Positions 59,001-64,000 of a stretch of 64,000 nucleotides of DNA are shown here, piece after piece. The position numbers were made by a program, and so were the translations under genes. The notes under the pieces are model-generated. The model was not told the origin of the DNA and did no database searches. It saw only the letters and a program-made list of their open reading frames with translations. Location: positions 2,867,961-2,931,960 of the forward strand of contig NW_006494789.1 in assembly GCF_000471905.2 (NCBI RefSeq), in the 5' to 3' direction. Every line of letters starts with the position of its first letter. Positions within the stretch are counted from its first letter, which is position 1. The DNA comes from Amborella trichopoda. Taxonomy: Eukaryota; Streptophyta; Magnoliopsida; Amborellales; Amborellaceae.

Positions 59001-61560
59001 CATTCAGGCTTTCTAATGCACTGAGCACCTTTATGCGCTCAATGAGTGACAGAGTGAGGTACTTCATTCTTTTATTGGTAAATTCATTGTGGTTTAGTGT
59101 TAACCCACAAGATCATCTTAATGACTTGGAATAAGTTTTTGATGTACTAAGGAAATAATCACTTTTTGTGAATTTAAAAAAATGACAGACAATGTTATCC
59201 TTTTGGAGTATGTTGTTTCATCTGATGGAATCAAGGTGGACCAAGAAAAGGTGGAGGCTATAGCTGAGTGGCTAGGGCCAAGGCACTCACAAAGGTACGT
59301 TCTTTTCATGGCCTAGTGACTGACATTTTATTGCTGCTTTATTAGCAATTTTGGCACTCTAAGAGCACTAGTGACTGATTGTATGAGGGCTAGGAAGTTT
59401 GCATGGAATCTCGCTGTTAAGAAGAGCTTTGCTCTAATTAAACAAAAAATGATGCAAACACCGGTACTCACACTACCATATTTCTCCAAGGTGTTCAAAG
59501 TTGAAACTGATGCATTAAATGTTGAGCTGTTCTTAATCAAGAGGAGCGACCCGTGGCTTTCTTAAGTGAGAAGTTGAATGAAGCATATAAGAAGTATTCG
59601 GTATATGATATCGAGTTTAATGCTGTGGTGCAAGCCTTACTCTATTGGAGGCACTACTTGATTCATAGGGAATTTATGCTATTCTTGAATCATGAAGCAC
59701 TTCGGTACTTGAATTCCCAGAAGAAGTTAAATGCGCGTTGTGCTAAGTGGATTGCTTCCTTTGAAGAATACACCTTCTTATTAAAGCACAAGCCCAAAAC
59801 CCAAAACAAGGTAGCCGACTTTGCTTGGAACTTTATCTATAGAAGTGCTGGGTTTGAAATGATAAAGACCAATGGAGGATGACCCAATTTACAGTAAGGT
59901 CCTAGAAAGATGTGTTAATGGGTGAGACCCCATGGGTGAGTATCTCATGCATGATGGAGATTTTTGTATGGATACAAAGTTCTTGAGTGATTTTTAGCGC
60001 ACTTTGTGGAAGCGCATGGGTACTAAGCTTCAATTTTCTAGTGCTTATCAGCCTCAAACAGATGGGCAAATTGAAGTGATGAATAAGAGCCTTGGTAACC
60101 TTTTGAGAGTATGGTTGGTATTAACATATCTCAATGGAATCTTGCTGCTGAATATGCTTACACCATTTATGTGAATCTGTCCACATGAAAATCACCATTT
60201 GAGATTGTTCATGGGAGGATTCCTGATCTTGTACTTGACCTAATGCTATTACCAGTGCAAGGCAAGTGATGATACCAATGCTTTTGCTGAGCATAGCCGA
60301 GACTTGCAAATGCAAATCAAGAAGAAAAGTGATGAAAGTAATGCAAAGTTTAGAGAGGCTTCAATTGTGCATCAAAGAGAGAAGATTTTCAAGGAGGGTG
60401 ATTTAGTAATGGTGTACTTGTGAAAGGGTAGGTTTTCCATTGGGGACCTACGATAAGCTCATGTCCACGAAGGTGGCCCCTTCCTGAATTTTGAAGAAAT
60501 ATAGGTATAATTCATATGAGATAGAATTACCAAAGGCGTTGTATATTTCCCCGATGTTTAATCAATGTTGCTGATTTATTTGAATTTAAATGGAGACCCA
60601 TTAGAAGCCCAAGAAGTAGTTGTCCATATGTTGAAACAATCGCCGAGGAAGAAGGAAGAAGAAATTGAGCAAGTTTTGAAGATTGAAAGCTTTCAAACTC
60701 AAAAAGGATTCATATCGCCAAAATCTAGTCAAGTTGATGGGGAGGTCATATTCTGTTAGTATGTGGATCTCCAAGCAAGAGTTCGAAAGGGTGGATTATA
60801 CCGCTTCTATATTGAAGGCAACTCGCCAGAGTTGAGTTCCTTTCAACTTGTGGGGGGGGGGGGATGACGCAGCCATGCCTCAGCTACAACACCTAGTCCC
60901 GTGGTTGGGAAAAAAAAGGGTCATGGGATCATTGGGGGGAAAAGGGGGCAGTAATGTAATTAGGGGAGGTTATTTGGGTTTGCTTATTTTTTATTTTATT
61001 AGGGCCATGTTTAGTCATTTATTTTTAAAGTTAATAATGGCTGGCTATGACTAAATAGATTGGATGGTCATGATTTCATAAGAGCTTTCTAGGGTTTAAG
61101 GGTTTAGGAGGTCAGTTATTGTTTCTCTGGAGAATTTGAGTTGATAATATTTGGGAGGTGGATTTCTCTTTGGTTTGTGATTTTTTCCTTCCTTCTCTGC
61201 TCATTTTCCCTTTAAAACTTGTCATCTATTAGAATTTATGCGAATTTAGGTGCTTATTTGTGAAGAATCAACGCAGTTTGTATCAATCAAATTCTAATCT
61301 ATATTATGTTTTACTTCCTAACAGGACGTCTTTATTGCACAGTGGGCGTACACCCCACCAGATGCAAGGTGACTGCATAGATAGCTGCCTCTTCTCATTT
61401 AAGCATGCACACACACATTGAATTGTTGGCAGTAAACCATGTCAAGTAACTTAGTTTGATTTGTCACACATACATTTAGGAGTTTGATGATGGTGGAGAT
61501 CCATACCAACACTTTCATGCTCTCATGGAACTGGCCAAGGAAGGACTTGAAAAGGGAAAG
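56004..61560 (+). CDS. TATDN1: TatD-type metal-dependent nuclease (TATDN1-like), 5' part
   Basis: TatD proteins are metal-dependent DNases of the amidohydrolase fold. Exons in the window: 56004-56034, 56114-56134, 56277-56377, 56488-56545, 61325-61368 and 61480-61560 (336 nt, 112 codons); the rest lies beyond 64000. The joined product reads MIDIAVNLTDGMFKGMYNGK, HYHPADIHTVLKRAW, DRIIVTGGSLEESKEALAIA, LYCTVGVHPTRCKEFDDGGD, a TatD N-terminal half with the DI-x-x-N and GVHPTRC motifs. Intron 1 uses a GC donor (TAG|GCAAGC). An in-frame ATG at 55959 would add 15 residues; I prefer 56004 because homologues begin just before MIDIA. Intron 4 (4.78 kb) contains a Ty3/gypsy element; the following intron exceeds 2.4 kb. 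Confidence 0.88.
56687..61290 (+). mobile_element. Ty3/gypsy LTR retrotransposon, decayed, in TatD intron 4
   Basis: The element (56692-61285, 4.59 kb) is flanked by the 5-bp duplication ATCAA (56687-56691, 61286-61290). LTRs start TGACGC at 56692 and 60865; the right LTR is 421 bp and ends TATCA, the left is cut near 56935. A G-tract (60852-60863) before the right LTR is the polypurine tract. Inside: protease (LIDGGGSENIM, VAPMDACYILL, 57250-57500), reverse transcriptase start (58500-58890), RNase H (KVEAIAEWLG at 59245, YSVYDIEFNAVVQALLYWRH at 59600, FLLKHKPKTQNKVAD at 59785) and integrase end (AYQPQTDGQIE at 60045). Order protease-RT-RNase H-integrase defines Ty3/gypsy. Gag, most of RT and of integrase are deleted and stops are many. 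Confidence 0.85.
57644..58438. mobile_element. MITE nested in the Ty3/gypsy element
   Basis: The 781-bp element (57651-58431) has inverted ends AGGGAAAATGTC and AGGGAAAATACA, followed by ATACCCCTTATTTTTA against ATATCCCCTATTTTTA and CCCAAGGTTT; similarity runs about 70 bp. A 7-bp repeat AAAAATT flanks it (57644-57650, 58432-58438). The centre (57990-58240) is a tandem array of GA-rich units containing GAGGTGTTTGGATAAACA. It interrupts the protease-RT region. Confidence 0.75.
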
Positions 61561-62035
61561 GTGTGAAATTATGTAATTTATCTCTTTTCTAGTTGCAGTT
61601 GAATCTTCTAACTATAACCAGATCTGTAAAGGCTGTTGCAAAATTATTATAATAATTATCCATGTGATCGATATATCATATGACTAGTTGACTATTACAC
61701 GTACATGTACACTGTTGTTGTGCATATGATGATTTCTTGATCCTTATAAACACAGAAAAGTAGATGATTAAACATGTTCATCATGTTGATTCCCCATGTG
61801 GCTGTTCTTGTGTATCTGCATTTATTAGGCTATTAACAATCTAGAAAGGTTATCTCAAGTTGCATGACAACTGCAATATAACACGCACAACCAAAAGGGA
61901 AATAGGTATGAGAAGGACAAGTATAAAGCTTTATGGTGGGAGTGGGAGAGTCAGAATGAAGGAAGAGAGTCTTGTGGCAGGAGAACCCCCTGTCCCCAAC
62001 TATCTCTCTTGAGGGAATTCACAACTTTTTATTTT

Positions 62036-62645
62036 TGGGAAAGTATCTTATGACCCTTAAAAATATCATTTATGATGGTAATCCTCCAATCTGACTTTTT
62101 TGATGGTAACCCCCCACATTTTGTCCCTGTCAAATGGCATTAAGAAGTTAACAAATATTTAATTCCACCCCTCCAAATGTCCTTACTGTATTTTTTATTT
62201 ATTTTAATCCTTATTAAGTACCCCAAACTAATTCTCAAATGGTACTCACAACATTTTTCTCTTCCCTCTTTTATTTCTTATTTTGCAAAACCCATGAATT
62301 CAACTTTGTATTTTTGTGAATCACAAAAGCACTTGAATCACCACCAACATACTCTATGCTACCACTAGAGCTAGTGTCAACAGAGAGATGGGCAAAGGGT
62401 TAGGTTATGGGTTTTGAGAAATAAGAAATAAAGAGGATAGATAGAGAAAGGACATGAGTGTCATTGGAGAATTAGTTTGGGGCACATAATTAAGATTAAA
62501 ATAAAAAAGGACAGTAGGGATACTTGAAGAGGGTGGAATGAAATATTTATGAACTTCCTAATGCTTTCTTGATAAGAATAAAAGGTGGGGGTTACTATGA
62601 AATAAGTGGGATTTTAGGGTCATAACTTTATTTTTCCATATTAGG
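62036..62645. mobile_element. Foldback MITE (about 600 bp) with arms near 290 bp
   Basis: The left arm (62041-62320) matches the reverse complement of the right arm (62395-62635) along most of its length: TTATGACCC at both outer ends, then AATATTTAATTCC/AATATTTCATTCC, CCCCAAACTAATTCTC in both and, near the centre, CTCTTTTATTTCTTATTTTG/CTCTTTATTTCTTATTTCTC. There is no coding capacity. It lies in the TatD intron after exon 61560. Transcribed, it would form a long hairpin. Confidence 0.8.
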
Positions 62646-62673
62646 GAATTTTTTTATTTGTCTCTTTGAGCTC

Positions 62674-62863
62674 ATGCAGGTAAGAATCTCCTCCCACAGC
62701 CAAGGGGCTTGGGAGAAAATAAAAGAAAACCATAAGGCTAGTCAGATGTTCTTTTGCGGTTCTATCCCGGTAGAGTTGCAAGATCTAGCAGGCCTTGAGG
62801 AAGCTGTAACAACTGTGCTAAGGCTAGCGTTGTTAGATGTCATTCACCCCAATTGCCCTAAGG
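62674..62863 (+). pseudogene. Exon-like open segment, possibly a captured gene fragment
   Basis: Between CAG (62678-62680) and CCTAAG|GTCTTT (after 62863) the plus strand is open for about 60 codons: SHSQGAWEKIKENHKASQMF, FCGSIPVELQDLAG, LEEAVTTVLRLALLDVIHPN, CPK. This is unlike the AT-rich junk around it and looks protein-coding, but does not match the next part of TatD as I know it (which should read VVAVGECGLD). I do not recognise the family. It could be an exon of an overlapping gene, an inserted gene piece, or chance. Confidence 0.35.
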
Positions 62864-63699
62864 TCTTTTTTTTTTGAGAGAAGGTTAACATAATTGCCCT
62901 TTCACCCCAATAATAGCTTTGCATCTGAATAATTGGCATAAGGTCTTCATGTGGGATAATTAATGGAAACAGTAGAATCAACAAGAAAAGAAGCTAAACA
63001 CAACCATCTATTCGAAGAAACATTTGAAGAAACCTAGGGTTTCTTCTCCAACCCCAAGCTAGGGCTTAAAAGCTTGATGCTTTTACTCTCTATTTCAGAA
63101 AAAAAAAAGTCATGTGGATCCTCCAAGAGCCCCACACACCACTTTAATATGCTTTATTTAATATTCAAAAGACATTATTTTCCATACAAATAAGAAATTG
63201 ACCCTTATGTCTTAGGTTAAGCACCAAAGTAAAATGACTAAATCCATCCTAAATTATAGTAACTTTAAAATAAATGGCACCATAGATAAAATGACTAAAA
63301 AGTATGGACTGGTTCAATAAAATGACTGAAAATAACCATAAAATAACTAGTAATCATCCCAATCAATGCTCTCTCTTCTTGTTCTTCTTGATAGCCCTCC
63401 TAGGGTCTACATCATCGAAGTATGCGCAAGATTTAGGTGGTAATCTGCTGCTCCTGGAGAAGATACACATCGCCCTGACCACTTGAGGCACGTTGCGCAT
63501 CATCATTCTCCCTGTTCAACAAGATCTAAGATTTAAGTGTGCCATCGATCAAGTGATCAGGTGCGGGGTATACCAAGTTCTTAGGAGATCACCCTAGGCA
63601 AAAGTTGAGTAAGTCTTCCCAGTTTTTATTTATTTATTTGTTGTTCTTGTTTTTATCTTATTTCCTAACTTGTTGGTTCAAATTCAGATTTGAATAAAT

Positions 63700-63960
63700 T
63701 TTTCTTGGCAGTAAGGCTTAAAGATGCTAGATTGTAGTAGGTTTTATTTCTGCATTGTATTGTGGGAATTGCAAGTAGAAATTCCAGCAAAATCTGAAAG
63801 GAGTGGTTATGTGGAACTCAAGGTATTAAATTCAAAAAATTTTCTTTTAGTTTTATTTTAAATACCTGAATTCTACTTACATGAGCCACAATATGTTGCT
63901 GGAAAATTAAAATAATGCCCTAGATACAACCTAGTATCCTTATTTTCACTGCCAATAGAA
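63700..63960. repeat. Inverted repeat related to 13447-13600
   Basis: 63706-63795, reverse-complemented, matches 63862-63955: TCTACTT-C, CCACAATA, TACAACCTAGTATCC against TACAATCTAGCATCTT, and ACTGCCA at the ends. The loop contains AAAGGAGTGGTTATGT. The same unit occurs in NF-YA intron 3. It is probably a small MITE; no target duplication is visible. Confidence 0.5.
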
Positions 63961-64000
63961 ATCAAAACTATCCAGGACCTTAAAACTAACTTCCACTATA

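Overview
The window is nuclear DNA of a flowering plant. It holds spliced genes for plant-specific proteins, long AT-rich introns packed with decayed LINEs, a Ty3/gypsy element, hAT/MULE-type DNA transposons and inverted-repeat MITEs, and one assembly gap (20180-20787). I cannot name the species from sequence alone. I found no bacterial, organellar, CRISPR or viral system.

Four protein genes can be rebuilt exon by exon. (1) A plus-strand NF-YA (CCAAT-binding subunit A) gene has five coding exons from 592 to 19547, a leader with uORFs, a miR169-type site in the 3' UTR and a 12.6-kb third intron full of transposons. (2) A minus-strand gene for a POTRA-less Omp85-type chloroplast outer-envelope barrel protein (OEP36/OEP39-like, about 367 aa) has 11 exons from 25050 down to 21678 and converges on NF-YA. 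(3) A minus-strand BSL2/BSL3-type Kelch-repeat Ser/Thr phosphatase of brassinosteroid signalling (about 1011 aa) has 21 exons from 51594 down to 27280; its 9.65-kb tenth intron is a nest of LINEs. (4) A plus-strand TatD-type nuclease gene (TATDN1-like) starts near 56004, runs off the right edge, and has a 4.6-kb Ty3/gypsy element in its fourth intron.

Layout: 1-20100 NF-YA; 20180-20787 Ns; 21678-25050 OEP; about 26400-51594 BSL; 52000-55900 AT-rich intergenic DNA between the divergent BSL and TatD genes; 55960-64000 TatD gene 5' part. The four genes do not form a pathway; they are ordinary neighbours. The most interesting observations are local: a 92-bp tandem duplication that gives NF-YA a decoy 3' splice site in the middle of its DNA-binding domain, a 40-bp RTE insertion with a perfect 11-bp target duplication, a 90-bp (3n) stop-containing intron in OEP, a GC-AG intron in TatD, and several transposons whose ends and target duplications can be read to the base. 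I see no previously undescribed system.
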